From: a virus
IMG/VR virus record: IMGVR_UViG_3300033146_001239
Location: 1 to 64,000 of that record
Direction: 5' to 3' (one strand)
Length of the DNA stretch: 64,000 bases
The first letter of the stretch is position 1, and each line of letters begins with the position of its first letter. This document shows positions 15,046 to 25,361 of the stretch, one piece after another. The position numbers were made by a program, and so were the translations under genes. A model generated the notes under the pieces. It saw only the letters and a program-made list of their open reading frames with translations, did not search any database and was not told where the DNA came from.

Positions 15046-17175
15046 TTAAAAATCCATACTTAATTCAATCATGATAGTATTACCATTGATTAATTCAACA
15101 GGTGTCATTAATTTACCAATCACAACTAACTCTTTATTATCATCATATATCCCAACTTCACTAACCCTAATATTTGTAGGGTTTGTTGATGGGTCTTGAC
15201 TCCTAGTTGGATTAGATGTTTGATTAAAATCAGCCGAATTTAATCGTATATCAAATATTGTTTTATATGTTGTCGCACCAATATATGTTTCTAAATTACC
15301 ATAGAAGAAACGTTCATCACCGAAATTTAAATTTTCATATAGTGATTGTATTGGAATATTTAGTGTATCAATTAAATTAAAAATTGTCGCACCAGTTGTT
15401 GTACCAGTTGAGATTACAAACCCATTTGTAGCTGGTGATTGATTTTCTAAAGCAGTTGGTGAAATGGTTTCACCAGACGCAACTGTAATTTGAGTACTTG
15501 TAAAATCAACCTCATTCCAAGCATCTGATAATGGTCTATCATCTATATCATCAACTATTTGATATAAGATTTTAAACTCATTCGCATAGAAACCTCTACC
15601 ATCATAACCAACATCTTCAATCTTTCTCATATATGGTAATAAATCGATATCTTCTAACCTAAATTCTAAATCACGTGTAGATGATGTTTCATTAGTTATT
15701 TTAGAATATTTTTGACAAGGTAATGGTGTTGTATAACCAGAACCATTTGAATTCATTAAACCGTATGTTATATACATTGTCTTAGTAGCTTCTAATATAC
15801 CAGAATTGGCCCCACCACTTGGTGCTACCAAGTTAACACTTAATACTGGTAATGTCCAATTTCTATTAGATTTATATGACATAGCAGCAACAATTTCTTC
15901 ATCATCTACCACAACTATTTTTAATTGTGGAAATACTTTACCGACAGCTTTAGGGGTTTTATTTCCGATTAATGTTGGTTCTTCGATTAAATCAACGTAT
16001 TCTATATTTGAAATACCTATAGTTTTAACATCGCCAGATGCGATAAAATCCATACCCATTATATCACCAGTACTACTACCAGAAAATTCTCGTCTATGGT
16101 ACATTAATGTTGGTATATGTAGTTTAACTGTCTTATCATGAACATTATCTATATAAAAGAATTCACCATAAAAATTAGATATAGTTCTATTAGTATAATG
16201 AATTATTGCGATATTTTTTTGACCTTTATCTAAACTAGATAAACCACCACATACGTCAGTACTATCATCACTACTTTCATTAATATCATACCCTAAATAT
16301 GGGAACATTGTTCCTAAATAATCATATGACCCAAAACGTTCATACCCTTCATATGTTGTAGATGTACCACTTAAACCTAAAATATTTTCAGAAAAAACAT
16401 TATTCATATTCCATAATGGAACATCATCTAATGATACGTTACATGAACTATTAAACGCTAGAGTACCAGTATCCCAATAAGCACTTTGATTTGCTTGACC
16501 GTATGCGTCATAAACCTCACCATGTTTATAAATAAAATACTCAATATTAACACTTTGACCAGATAAATTCGGTAGTTCTCTATCAACTGTTATTGTTGTA
16601 TCACCAGAAATACCAGCATGAATTTGATACCATAAGTTAGGTGTTGGTTCAATATTTTCGGCCAAAGTTAAATTACCTAATACATCATTAGTAAATTTAA
16701 ACATTATCCAATCACCTAATTCCCTATTCACAGATGAACCAATGTTTAAATCAGTACCACCAGTAAAGTTTGATGCAGCAATTACACCATTATCATTTAC
16801 ATATTCATTAGTTACCATAGTTGTGTAACCAGATGTTGTTGAACTAAATGCACCTCTTTCATCAGCTTCATTATTAGCAACAACTTTCATTACCCTAATA
16901 TCACCAGGTGATAATTCATTCAATACCTCAGTACCAGTATAAACATACGATTTGAAATCTGGTTGCCTATCTTTAGGTCTAAGTATATTGGAAGAACCGC
17001 TTAGTGCTGGGTCTGTTAAATTATTTTCAACTACTGTTTCTCTATCGTAATTGATTTCAGAATCACCAACACCCCAATAAGAAAAATTCAACAAACCTTG
17101 CGATAATTTTTCCCTACCAGTTTCAGTTAATTTCACACTAATAAAAGCATTTGTACATTTTATAATATAACTCAT
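15046..17175 (-). CDS. Tail fibre/baseplate protein, paralogue of the previous gene
   Basis: 709 residues. N-terminus: VKLTETGREKLSQGLLNFSYWGVGDSEINYD; C-terminus: VSEVGIYDDNKELVVIGKLMTPVEL. These ends match the 402-residue neighbour, while the long middle is unrelated, as if different shafts were put between the same two end modules. It is probably a structural protein attached to the baseplate. Downstream spacing of 13 nt indicates one operon. Confidence 0.68.
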   Translation of the reverse strand: MSYIIKCTNAFISVKLTETGREKLSQGLLNFSYWGVGDSEINYDRETVVENNLTDPALSGSSNILRPKDRQPDFKSYVYTGTEVLNELSPGDIRVMKVVANNEADERGAFSSTTSGYTTMVTNEYVNDNGVIAASNFTGGTDLNIGSSVNRELGDWIMFKFTNDVLGNLTLAENIEPTPNLWYQIHAGISGDTTITVDRELPNLSGQSVNIEYFIYKHGEVYDAYGQANQSAYWDTGTLAFNSSCNVSLDDVPLWNMNNVFSENILGLSGTSTTYEGYERFGSYDYLGTMFPYLGYDINESSDDSTDVCGGLSSLDKGQKNIAIIHYTNRTISNFYGEFFYIDNVHDKTVKLHIPTLMYHRREFSGSSTGDIMGMDFIASGDVKTIGISNIEYVDLIEEPTLIGNKTPKAVGKVFPQLKIVVVDDEEIVAAMSYKSNRNWTLPVLSVNLVAPSGGANSGILEATKTMYITYGLMNSNGSGYTTPLPCQKYSKITNETSSTRDLEFRLEDIDLLPYMRKIEDVGYDGRGFYANEFKILYQIVDDIDDRPLSDAWNEVDFTSTQITVASGETISPTALENQSPATNGFVISTGTTTGATIFNLIDTLNIPIQSLYENLNFGDERFFYGNLETYIGATTYKTIFDIRLNSADFNQTSNPTRSQDPSTNPTNIRVSEVGIYDDNKELVVIGKLMTPVELINGNTIMIELSMDF

Positions 17176-17194
17176 AGTTTAATCTTTTCTTTAT

Positions 17195-17209
17195 TTTAAT
17201 TATAAATAT
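17195..17209 (-). promoter_or_regulatory. ATATTTATAATTAAA late-type element
   Basis: Minus-strand match, 34 nt before the ATG at 17175. It would start the pair of paralogous fibre genes. Confidence 0.45.
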
Positions 17210-17228
17210 CCAATAGTAAAGAATTCAA

Positions 17229-18626
17229 TTAAGAATTAGCCATTATTGTTATTGGTACAACCTCAGTTGTTTTAATTCGTTCAAGTATATCACCACTTAT
17301 TGTCTCATAAATTTTATGGTTAATTATTTTATAATATAAAGTATCACCTACACCATAACCCGTTAAATCTAATGTTTGTGAATACATTATTTCACCAATA
17401 ATATAATTTTGAGTACCACTAAATATTATATTACTACAATTAGAATCATCACTTAAATAAAATTCAAAATAACCTAACGTATTTTGCGGTGGAAATAAAA
17501 GCCTCCAAATTATTTCTGGATTAAATAATGTAATACTATTCTGAACATACGGAATTGATTGATATATTATCAATATTATATCATCAACTATTAAATTACC
17601 CTCTAAAATAATTTTTCTCGGATTGGATAAGTCGGAATTATAATCTATATACGGTGCTAATGTTACACCATTTATTGATACAATCACACCACCATTCTGA
17701 TTTAATGATGTAAAAATTTCATATTTATTAGTATCAGTATTATAATATACTGAATTAGAACCTTCACCACCAGTACTACCAGATGTAATCATTGGAACTA
17801 CAAATGAATCGTGTGTAGTACTATTTACGTTATTATTCGAACCAATCACACCAATTAATGTGATTATATCACTAGTTTTCAAACCACTATTAAATGTGAT
17901 TAAATTATTTAATATAGTATAATCAATATTTTTTGATAATGTTAAACCATTCAAATTAACTATAATTTCACCATTATAATTATCAGTAAAATAAATTTGT
18001 GTTTGACCATCAAAATCTGGTATAATACTCCTTAAATATAATGAATTTAATGGTGTAACATTACCAGATGGTATATTAAGTAACGGTATTGTAGCATCTG
18101 TGAATAAAACAAAATAAAAATCTAAATCTGGTACGTATTTATCATATAATTCACCAACAAAGTAGTCTTTAGTATCTATCGTTAAACCTAACCTCCCCAA
18201 TATGTCAGTACAAACAAAATCATGAAAAAATATTTTAATTAAATATTCACCATCCATATTTAAGGTAGCTGCAACTATTTCAGTATTAAATGACGCTGAT
18301 AATGGGATGTTTAACTCTTGGTAAACTATCGAATCACTAAACCCAGATAACTGAGAATCGTATTTATATATTTCTAAATTAAATGTTGTAGCTGTCGTAC
18401 CACCAGTCAATAAAAAACCTAGATTAACTAATTCAGAATATCCATTAACAATATGAACACAAGTATCCCCAGTTGTTAAACCACTTACAATTTTACAACC
18501 ACCACTAACAGTATATCTTGGTTGTTCATAAATACAAATATCGGAACTCATGTTTACGTTCAAGATATCACTATTTCTAATAACATTAGAATTATTCTGT
18601 ACATATATTGGTTGTTGATATCTCAT
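17229..18626 (-). CDS. Tail fibre-like protein with NG-DY repeats
   Basis: 465 residues, beta-rich and low in charge. Two repeats are plain: LNGLTLSKNIDYTILNNLIT...SDIITLIG and INGVTLAPYIDYNSD...IVDDIILIIY. They follow the pattern NGxxL-x3-DY...D(I)I-x-I, common in phage fibre shafts. No enzymatic domain is seen. The stop overlaps the next start, so it is transcribed with its neighbours. Confidence 0.65.
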   Translation of the reverse strand: MRYQQPIYVQNNSNVIRNSDILNVNMSSDICIYEQPRYTVSGGCKIVSGLTTGDTCVHIVNGYSELVNLGFLLTGGTTATTFNLEIYKYDSQLSGFSDSIVYQELNIPLSASFNTEIVAATLNMDGEYLIKIFFHDFVCTDILGRLGLTIDTKDYFVGELYDKYVPDLDFYFVLFTDATIPLLNIPSGNVTPLNSLYLRSIIPDFDGQTQIYFTDNYNGEIIVNLNGLTLSKNIDYTILNNLITFNSGLKTSDIITLIGVIGSNNNVNSTTHDSFVVPMITSGSTGGEGSNSVYYNTDTNKYEIFTSLNQNGGVIVSINGVTLAPYIDYNSDLSNPRKIILEGNLIVDDIILIIYQSIPYVQNSITLFNPEIIWRLLFPPQNTLGYFEFYLSDDSNCSNIIFSGTQNYIIGEIMYSQTLDLTGYGVGDTLYYKIINHKIYETISGDILERIKTTEVVPITIMANS

Positions 18627-18859
18627 TAATAATTAATATTTAATTCAATTATTTTTTTATCACTACGTAAACCGAATGGTATATTAATTTTAAATTCATC
18701 AGAAAGATAAACTTGTTTAAAATTTTGTGTAAAACCAATAAAACCGTATACATTAATATAATCTTCTATGTCTACTAAACTATAAATTAACCCCACATTA
18801 ATTTTACTTTCATAGTTGTCACACACATTCGCTTCTATATTTTTTAATAATTTAGACAT
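18626..18859 (-). CDS. Small hypothetical tail-region protein
   Basis: 77 residues, MSKLLKNIEANVCDNYESK... ending FGLRSDKKIIELNINY. No family is recognised. It overlaps the fibre-like gene by 1 nt. An ATATTTATTATATA element directly abuts the ATG, which would give an almost leaderless mRNA if it is a promoter. Confidence 0.6.
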   Translation of the reverse strand: MSKLLKNIEANVCDNYESKINVGLIYSLVDIEDYINVYGFIGFTQNFKQVYLSDEFKINIPFGLRSDKKIIELNINY

Positions 18860-18881
18860 ATATAATAAATATATTAAATTT

Positions 18882-20747
18882 CTAAAGTTTTATCCCTAAT
18901 GATTCTGATGATTCACCAATTACTATATGTGAACCACCACCTTCATCACCATTTACATCAATTATTGATATTTTACCAATAAATGATGAACCATCGTTCA
19001 TATCATAAATTGATAAACCATTACAATTTAATGAATTAACATCAATAGTTGAGCAAGGATTAGTGTTCACACCTTTTAATTCTTTCGAATTCGGATTAGT
19101 TATTATTATACCATCATTTGATGATGCATTAGTAATTACTTGTTCATTTGATTTAATTGGGTTAACTGGATTAATTGGGTTAACTGGATTAATTGGGTTA
19201 ACTGGATTAATTGGGTTAACTGGTTCAAATGGTATAATAGGTTTAGTCATTTCTTTAATTGGTAATTCAATTATTGAAATATCGATATTAGTATCACCAG
19301 TACCAATTATCCCACACGGACCGATTTCGTTACAAGTAATTAAACTATATCTTTTGTATTGAAATTTTTGTTGGTCAAAAATAGAATTTCTATAGACAGT
19401 TGTTGCACCCCAAATTGACGTTGACGGTACTACTTGTTCAAATAATTCATACCAATAATTATTCACTAAATTGATAAACTCATTTAAATCACAATATGTG
19501 TATTGATTTGGACCTAATTCACAATTATTTATTAAACCTAAATAAATTTCGTATAACCACCTTAGTGTTGGGTATGATTGTAAAACTTTTCTATCTTTAA
19601 CATCAACTAATTCAGATAACATAACCTCAATAAATGTTTGAACATCCGTTATATCATTAATATTTGTTGATAATAAATCATTAAGATTTGTACCACCAGA
19701 AAAAATATCATAATTAAGTACACACTCATTATTTATTAGAAAATCAAACACACCACACTCTATAGCTGACGCACCATCTAAATTTAAATCAATTTCTTTA
19801 GTATTTAAAACTAACCTCTCATGATTAACATTATAATTTGTATCTCGTTGAATTAAATTATAATTTCTATCATCAACACCATTTAAATTTACCCACGATT
19901 TTTTATTATCAATTTCTCGTGTTAAATCAAAACCAGGGCAAGAGTTTATTAATATATCCTCAACACGTGTTTGAGTACAAACCTTATTTAATTTAATATT
20001 ATCCAATAATAATGAAAAATTACATGAACAACCATTCATAGTGAAACCTATTTTAATTTCTTCATTAGTAATCGAATTAATAAAATCTTCATCACATATT
20101 GAATATTCAACATGTACCCAATCTGAATCAAACGTATTACCACTAACAAACGAACAATTATCACCTAAATTATTCTTCACACATTCAATTAATCCATCAC
20201 AATTATCACCAGTAAATAATATACCAGTATTCTCATTACCATTTATAAAATTTCCAAAATCATTTGTGGTTGAATAAAACTCATTTTCGTTTACATTAAC
20301 CCATCCAGAACTACCACTAGTTGGGTTACTAGAATATTGTTCTGTTGACATTATTACAGAATTTAGTATAATATTCTCTAAATTAGGTAATACATTACAA
20401 GTACTACCACTATTACTACAAGATAATAAATTTTCACAATTAAATTGTATTAAAAAATCGAACGATATATTTAAACAACACACCTCATCTTCATCAATAA
20501 TAAAGGTAGTCCCACCACTATCGTTTGTTGATAAAATAGTTGTAAACTCATCCATATTTTCGGTACAATCGTATGGGCACTCACACCTAGATTGGGTAGG
20601 ATTCCAAACACCACCTTGTAAAAAACAACAATATTCACCAACCGAATCAGTTGTATCACCACTAGTATTTCCTACAATAACACCATCTTCACATCTAATA
20701 TTATTTAGTTCTACACCATATATGTTATAACAAGTATTATAACCCAT
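18882..20747 (-). CDS. Cysteine-rich structural protein with PVNPIN repeat
   Basis: 621 residues. The N-terminal 110 residues are Cys-rich (CCFLQGG, RCECPYDC, CCLNISF), then a beta-rich part with CBM/jelly-roll-like phrases (GWVNVNENEF, NTGILFTGDNCDG). Near residue 510 is a proline linker of four PVNPIN units. It starts MGYNTCYN, echoing the MGYNT start of the protein at 13824. Probably a tail adhesin or fibre component; the ligand is unknown. Confidence 0.62.
   Translation of the reverse strand: MGYNTCYNIYGVELNNIRCEDGVIVGNTSGDTTDSVGEYCCFLQGGVWNPTQSRCECPYDCTENMDEFTTILSTNDSGGTTFIIDEDEVCCLNISFDFLIQFNCENLLSCSNSGSTCNVLPNLENIILNSVIMSTEQYSSNPTSGSSGWVNVNENEFYSTTNDFGNFINGNENTGILFTGDNCDGLIECVKNNLGDNCSFVSGNTFDSDWVHVEYSICDEDFINSITNEEIKIGFTMNGCSCNFSLLLDNIKLNKVCTQTRVEDILINSCPGFDLTREIDNKKSWVNLNGVDDRNYNLIQRDTNYNVNHERLVLNTKEIDLNLDGASAIECGVFDFLINNECVLNYDIFSGGTNLNDLLSTNINDITDVQTFIEVMLSELVDVKDRKVLQSYPTLRWLYEIYLGLINNCELGPNQYTYCDLNEFINLVNNYWYELFEQVVPSTSIWGATTVYRNSIFDQQKFQYKRYSLITCNEIGPCGIIGTGDTNIDISIIELPIKEMTKPIIPFEPVNPINPVNPINPVNPINPVNPIKSNEQVITNASSNDGIIITNPNSKELKGVNTNPCSTIDVNSLNCNGLSIYDMNDGSSFIGKISIIDVNGDEGGGSHIVIGESSESLGIKL
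19153..19223 (-). repeat. Four tandem 18-bp units coding PVNPIN
   Basis: The plus strand shows ttaattgggttaactgga four times in a row with almost no change. On the coding strand this gives a six-residue Pro/Asn spacer. The perfect copies suggest recent slippage, so copy number may vary between relatives. Confidence 0.85.
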
Positions 20748-20772
20748 TTATCTATTTATTTTATTTTTGTTA

Positions 20773-23487
20773 TTAACAAGTACTATTATCAATTATCACT
20801 TGTTTTTCTAATTCACAATTATTATTATCAACAATTCTTACTATATAATTATCCTCACTTACATTATTAATCGTATAATAATCTAAATTAGTTTCATCAA
20901 CATATGCACCATTTAAGTATATTTTAAATGACGAATTTCCAATAATATTACTAATTATAATATTATGACAATTTTCAACAGTTAAATCAAATGTTAGTTC
21001 ACATGGTGAATTAACCCCACATATACTATTAGAATCACAAACCCTTATATTTTCACCATTATAGTTAATAATTTTAGTATCATATCCTAACCCACAACAG
21101 CAAGCTACCGCATCTTCAGTTTCGATATTTGGGAAATCGTGAAGATTTATTGTACTATAATTATTTTCAAAATTAAATATTACATACCCATTAACACCAA
21201 TATCAATTGATTCAGCACCACAATTACTTGGTGGGGTTCTTAATAAAACACATTGTACTTCATCTATACCATTATAACCACTAATTGCGTGATAATCATT
21301 ACCTAAATTTTCACAACAACGAATACCTTCTGCTAAACTTAAATTAGGGAAACCAATTAAAAATGTCGTCATATATGTATCAAACGTAAACGATACTACC
21401 CCATTATGGTCGACAGTATAATCTAAGTAACTACAAGGTATATCAACCTCATTGATATTACACTTATAATCTATTTTTAATATTTTATCATCTATTTCAA
21501 AATCACAATTACAAACACTTTTACGTGGTTTTGGTTTTGGACTATCTACTATTTCACTAGAAATATTAATACAATTTGTCGCATCATTACCTTGAGAATC
21601 AATTACCGATATAACTGTTTCTTGAAATCGAATACCATTAAAATCACCACCACTATCATTCATATATAAATTAGTAATTCCAGATGAAACATATTCTTTA
21701 TGTAAAGTAACAGATGAAAAATCTGGAATTAAACAATTAAATTGGTCTAAATATTCTTGCCCCTTATCATAAGGTCCAACATGTGGGTTATTACCCGTTG
21801 TTATATCAACAACTGCATGTTCCCCACCAGTTTCTCTATACCATTGCCCAGCCTTTTGAAAATACATATTAGGTGTATTTGGTAATATTTTAGGGAAACC
21901 ATCTTCATCAATATTCAATTTATCTAAATCCACATCAATATCTAATTCACGTAAAACATCTTTAAATAAATTAATATCTAATGGTTTATTTATCGTATAA
22001 ACATATTCATTAAATTTATATAACCCAGTTGGTGTACCGATAAATTTGAAAAACATTTCAATCACTTTTCTAGTACCTTTTGATTTCCAAATCCACGGTG
22101 TATTTATTATTAATCTTCTCCAAAATTCAATTTCTTGTTCTGAAATTGATAACCCCCTTGAATGACCCCTAAACCCTTGATTATTACGAGTTAAATATGA
22201 TGTTAATACGTCATTATTAACCAATGACGATGTTAATTCCCAACCAAGAGACCTACCTAATATTCTAACAATATTATCAGGTATATTATCTTTTTTATCA
22301 TATGTTACAGTATGTGCATGTGAAATACCATCAATATGTGATAAAATCTCATCATATTCCCTTCCATAAATTTTTAATGTTTTATTCATTTTAGCACCAC
22401 TAGTTTCATGTTCACCACCTAAACAATCTGGTGTTGTATCAAAATCAGATATTGAATCACTTGTTAAAAATCTAGCAATCATATTTGAATCAACTTCATC
22501 CGATTTATCAGCCATATTAATTAATTTTGTAACATATTGTACATATTCTGGTGTATTAAAATCTAAATTATAACCATCAGATACTGGCCAAATAAATGAA
22601 TCATTTTTTGTTAAAACAACCCCAGAATCTAAAACCTCATTATATGTGAATGTTGATTTATAATTTGGAATTGTTAATCTATTTAATAAATAATTTTCGA
22701 ATAACGATAACCCCTCAAAAAATGTCTCAAATAATTCAGTTTTAGGTTTAATATGATAATTCTCAGATGTATACCCACTAATATTAGGAAATGGGTTACC
22801 ATTTACTTTAAAATTCAAAACACCAAAATTAGTATCAGTAACCGCTGTATAATCTAATATTTCCTCACCATTAATAATATAATCATTAAAATTAATACTA
22901 AAATTCCTTAAATTATAATTATTATATGAATTTAATAATATGGCTTCACTTGAGAAATCAATATTATATAAATTAACGATTTGATTTGCATTAACAGAAA
23001 AAGTTGAGAAATTATTTATACTATCATAATAATAATTTTCAATAGTATTCCCAGTATAATTAAAACTAGATAATGGTGTGTTCATATATTGTTGAACATA
23101 TAATGAAGCTGGCCATTCACTAATAATAATTTCTAAACTAGTTCTAATAAATTCTCGTAATGAACCAAATAACGCATAATTTCTTAATTTTGTTTCATTT
23201 AAATTAAGTTTTAATGTTTCATCTGATACTAATGAACTTAAAATATTATTATTATTATTTGGGTTTATCGAATCAAGAGTATAAAATTTAGAATAATTAT
23301 TAGTTTTAAAGATACGACTAACTTTATCATCTAAATTAGTATCAATAATAAAATTACCATTAGTGAATGTAATATTATCGCTATTAGCAATTTGTTGACC
23401 AACAAGACCATCACTAAAATTACGATATTCTATACCATCCGAAAAAAACACCCTCTGGGCGTAACCAACCACTTTAACCTTACCCAT
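20773..23487 (-). CDS. Large tail protein with Cys-rich and SprB-like C-terminus
   Basis: 904 residues. The first 640 residues look like a long structural domain (TSLEIIISEWPASLYVQQY, then RRLIINTPWIWKSKGTRKVIEMFFKFIGTP). Around 660-830 lie three Cys-rich modules with NCxIS/CNCDF/RCCENLG patterns. The last 70 residues match an SprB-type repeat (YYTINNVSEDNYIVRIVDNNNCE). SprB repeats are typical of Bacteroidetes surface adhesins, so the end may bind host surface. Structural role is inferred from position and composition. Confidence 0.65.
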   Translation of the reverse strand: MGKVKVVGYAQRVFFSDGIEYRNFSDGLVGQQIANSDNITFTNGNFIIDTNLDDKVSRIFKTNNYSKFYTLDSINPNNNNNILSSLVSDETLKLNLNETKLRNYALFGSLREFIRTSLEIIISEWPASLYVQQYMNTPLSSFNYTGNTIENYYYDSINNFSTFSVNANQIVNLYNIDFSSEAILLNSYNNYNLRNFSINFNDYIINGEEILDYTAVTDTNFGVLNFKVNGNPFPNISGYTSENYHIKPKTELFETFFEGLSLFENYLLNRLTIPNYKSTFTYNEVLDSGVVLTKNDSFIWPVSDGYNLDFNTPEYVQYVTKLINMADKSDEVDSNMIARFLTSDSISDFDTTPDCLGGEHETSGAKMNKTLKIYGREYDEILSHIDGISHAHTVTYDKKDNIPDNIVRILGRSLGWELTSSLVNNDVLTSYLTRNNQGFRGHSRGLSISEQEIEFWRRLIINTPWIWKSKGTRKVIEMFFKFIGTPTGLYKFNEYVYTINKPLDINLFKDVLRELDIDVDLDKLNIDEDGFPKILPNTPNMYFQKAGQWYRETGGEHAVVDITTGNNPHVGPYDKGQEYLDQFNCLIPDFSSVTLHKEYVSSGITNLYMNDSGGDFNGIRFQETVISVIDSQGNDATNCINISSEIVDSPKPKPRKSVCNCDFEIDDKILKIDYKCNINEVDIPCSYLDYTVDHNGVVSFTFDTYMTTFLIGFPNLSLAEGIRCCENLGNDYHAISGYNGIDEVQCVLLRTPPSNCGAESIDIGVNGYVIFNFENNYSTINLHDFPNIETEDAVACCCGLGYDTKIINYNGENIRVCDSNSICGVNSPCELTFDLTVENCHNIIISNIIGNSSFKIYLNGAYVDETNLDYYTINNVSEDNYIVRIVDNNNCELEKQVIIDNSTC

Positions 23488-23650
23488 ATAATTCTTTATT
23501 TAAAATCTTCATAATATCATTCATATTGTTAATATAAGGTATTCTTATTAAATGTATACCATTATCGTCACAATATTTATTCTTAATAACATCATTCACT
23601 TTCCGTTTTTCAAAACCACTAATACCACCAAAAACATTTATTCTACCCAT
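23480..23650 (-). pseudogene. Remnant of a homing endonuclease C-terminus
   Basis: A 56-residue open frame, MGRINVFGGISGFEKRKVND... ending IMKILNKELYG. The phrase FEKRKxNDxIKNxYCxxNGIxLIRIPY is the C-terminal signature of a class of phage homing endonucleases (Vsr-like/PD-(D/E)XK), but the catalytic N-terminal part is absent. It overlaps the next gene by 8 nt. Most likely a decayed intergenic endonuclease; a functional small protein cannot be excluded. Confidence 0.6.
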
Positions 23651-23654
23651 TATA

Positions 23655-24569
23655 TTAAATGTTTACTATATTATTAAATTGTTTTGTGAAATCAATGTTA
23701 GTTCTTTCTTCACGAACCTCAAATAATGGTTTACCAGTAAACTCTTCTTTGATTTCATATAAATTATATTGTTTATAAATTTCATCGTTAAAATTATAAA
23801 TAGTATAAATACCATCTTCTAATGATTTAGTTTGATTTGCCATCATAGCATAAGCTAATGTTTCAATATCATGTTCAACCATTTCTATTTCAATCATTAT
23901 TGGGTCAAAAAATGTGTTAGTAATTATAACTTCTTGACCTATTTTACCTATATCTGGTAACGCATTAGGTTTTACATTTGGGGCTGATGCTGGGGTTACA
24001 GTACAAAATGATAATGAACTGGTATCATCAAAAACATAACGTTCTGATTGTGTTATAGAATTAGGGTTATTATTAAATGTTGGTACTGAAAAATTGTTAG
24101 ATGTAATTATTGTGAAAAAATTTTGTTGTTTTCGTTCATCTAACGTTGGGTTCATTTGTATATATTCAACTCTATAACCCACTAAATTATTATTTTGAAA
24201 CGCTTCTTGATGTTCTGGTGATATTGTTGATAAATCAAAAACAATACCTTTAGTGTCTGGAAACGGTGCTAAAACCCCACAAGCGGTAATAGTCGTTCTA
24301 ATTTCTTTTGGTTTAATAATAATCGTATAAAAACCCTTTGCTTGTATAATATTAGTTTCTAATTTTAAAGTATACAACCCACCGAAAATTTCAAATGTAT
24401 TACTAGTGTTATTTGGGTTAGCTGTTTTAATTAAAACAGAATTTGGATTTAATTTAGTTAATTCAGTATCCCCTATTGACGTTCTAGACGGTGTATAATG
24501 TAAAAATATTTCCACATCTTGTGGTCTAATATCCGCGCCCCTTACTATTCCATATGCTCCAGTGCTCAT
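23655..24569 (-). CDS. Structural protein of the tail region, unknown
   Basis: 304 residues, beta-rich, few cysteines. It starts MSTGAYGIVRGADIRPQDVEIFLHYTPSR. There is a long strand-rich core to about 190, then TPASAPNVKPNALPDIGKIGQEVIITNTFFDPI, and a C-terminal helical part. No family is recognised. Four genes here (23655-27851) are packed with 0-4 nt gaps or overlaps and probably code parts of one tail or baseplate assembly. Confidence 0.65.
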   Translation of the reverse strand: MSTGAYGIVRGADIRPQDVEIFLHYTPSRTSIGDTELTKLNPNSVLIKTANPNNTSNTFEIFGGLYTLKLETNIIQAKGFYTIIIKPKEIRTTITACGVLAPFPDTKGIVFDLSTISPEHQEAFQNNNLVGYRVEYIQMNPTLDERKQQNFFTIITSNNFSVPTFNNNPNSITQSERYVFDDTSSLSFCTVTPASAPNVKPNALPDIGKIGQEVIITNTFFDPIMIEIEMVEHDIETLAYAMMANQTKSLEDGIYTIYNFNDEIYKQYNLYEIKEEFTGKPLFEVREERTNIDFTKQFNNIVNI

Positions 24570-24572
24570 AAT

Positions 24573-25361
24573 TTATATATTTTGTTTTATTATATTATAA
24601 TACCCATTACCAAATCGCATTAAATGGTTAACAGATTCGATTTCAGATAATTTTAAATGTGGTTCAAATATAACATTCTCACCTCTTTCAATAAATACAT
24701 CACTTTGTATTTCTGGGGGGAAAACCACACCTAAATATTCTTCTAATTTCGTTATAGCCGATAATGAAGTGTTAGTTTTATTAAAACCTTCATTAAATGC
24801 CGTAAATTTTGTTTCAATTATAGATTCATAATTTCCATGAACATTAACAACCCTTCTAGTTTTTTGATTATTATCTTCAAAATATAACCCACTACTTTGT
24901 AAATTAGTACCAAAATTTGGGTCGGAAATATCACCTTTAATTGTATATTTCGTAACACCATTTGGTTGGAAATCAAAAACCCTAGTTCTACCATCAACTG
25001 AAATACCTAAAAAATTATCGTATACTTCAGATTCAACATCAAAACCTGGTAGATATTGTGTAACACCATAATTTTGACATTCGGATAATTTACTACTGCT
25101 AAAACCACTTAATAAACCACCATATGTATAATAACCACTAACATCCACACCTATTTGTCTAACATTATGGGTATCACCAGTCATAGTAAATGTTAAATTT
25201 GATGATTTATATTCCATATCTTCATTAATACCAATATCATCAAATGTTTGTGTTAAAAATATAGGAATATAAATAGTACTAGCAGTCATTAACCCATATG
25301 TTACATCTGGGTTACGACTATATAAATCTTCTATTAATATTTTCCTTTTAATTAATCTCAT
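24573..25361 (-). CDS. Structural protein of the tail region, unknown
   Basis: 262 residues. The N-terminus (RLIKRKILIEDLYSRN) is basic; the middle is rich in Gly/Ser/Tyr turns (VSGYYTYGGLLSGFSSSKL); the C-terminus is helical (LKLSEIESVNHLMRFGNGYY). No enzymatic motif is seen. The stop of the upstream gene overlaps its start (ATGA type), so translation is coupled. Confidence 0.65.
   Translation of the reverse strand: MRLIKRKILIEDLYSRNPDVTYGLMTASTIYIPIFLTQTFDDIGINEDMEYKSSNLTFTMTGDTHNVRQIGVDVSGYYTYGGLLSGFSSSKLSECQNYGVTQYLPGFDVESEVYDNFLGISVDGRTRVFDFQPNGVTKYTIKGDISDPNFGTNLQSSGLYFEDNNQKTRRVVNVHGNYESIIETKFTAFNEGFNKTNTSLSAITKLEEYLGVVFPPEIQSDVFIERGENVIFEPHLKLSEIESVNHLMRFGNGYYNIIKQNI

Noticed and set aside
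19063-19362. Plus-strand ORF with GLTGLIGLTGLI repeats
   Set aside because: It is the antisense reading of the PVNPIN repeat in the 621-residue protein.
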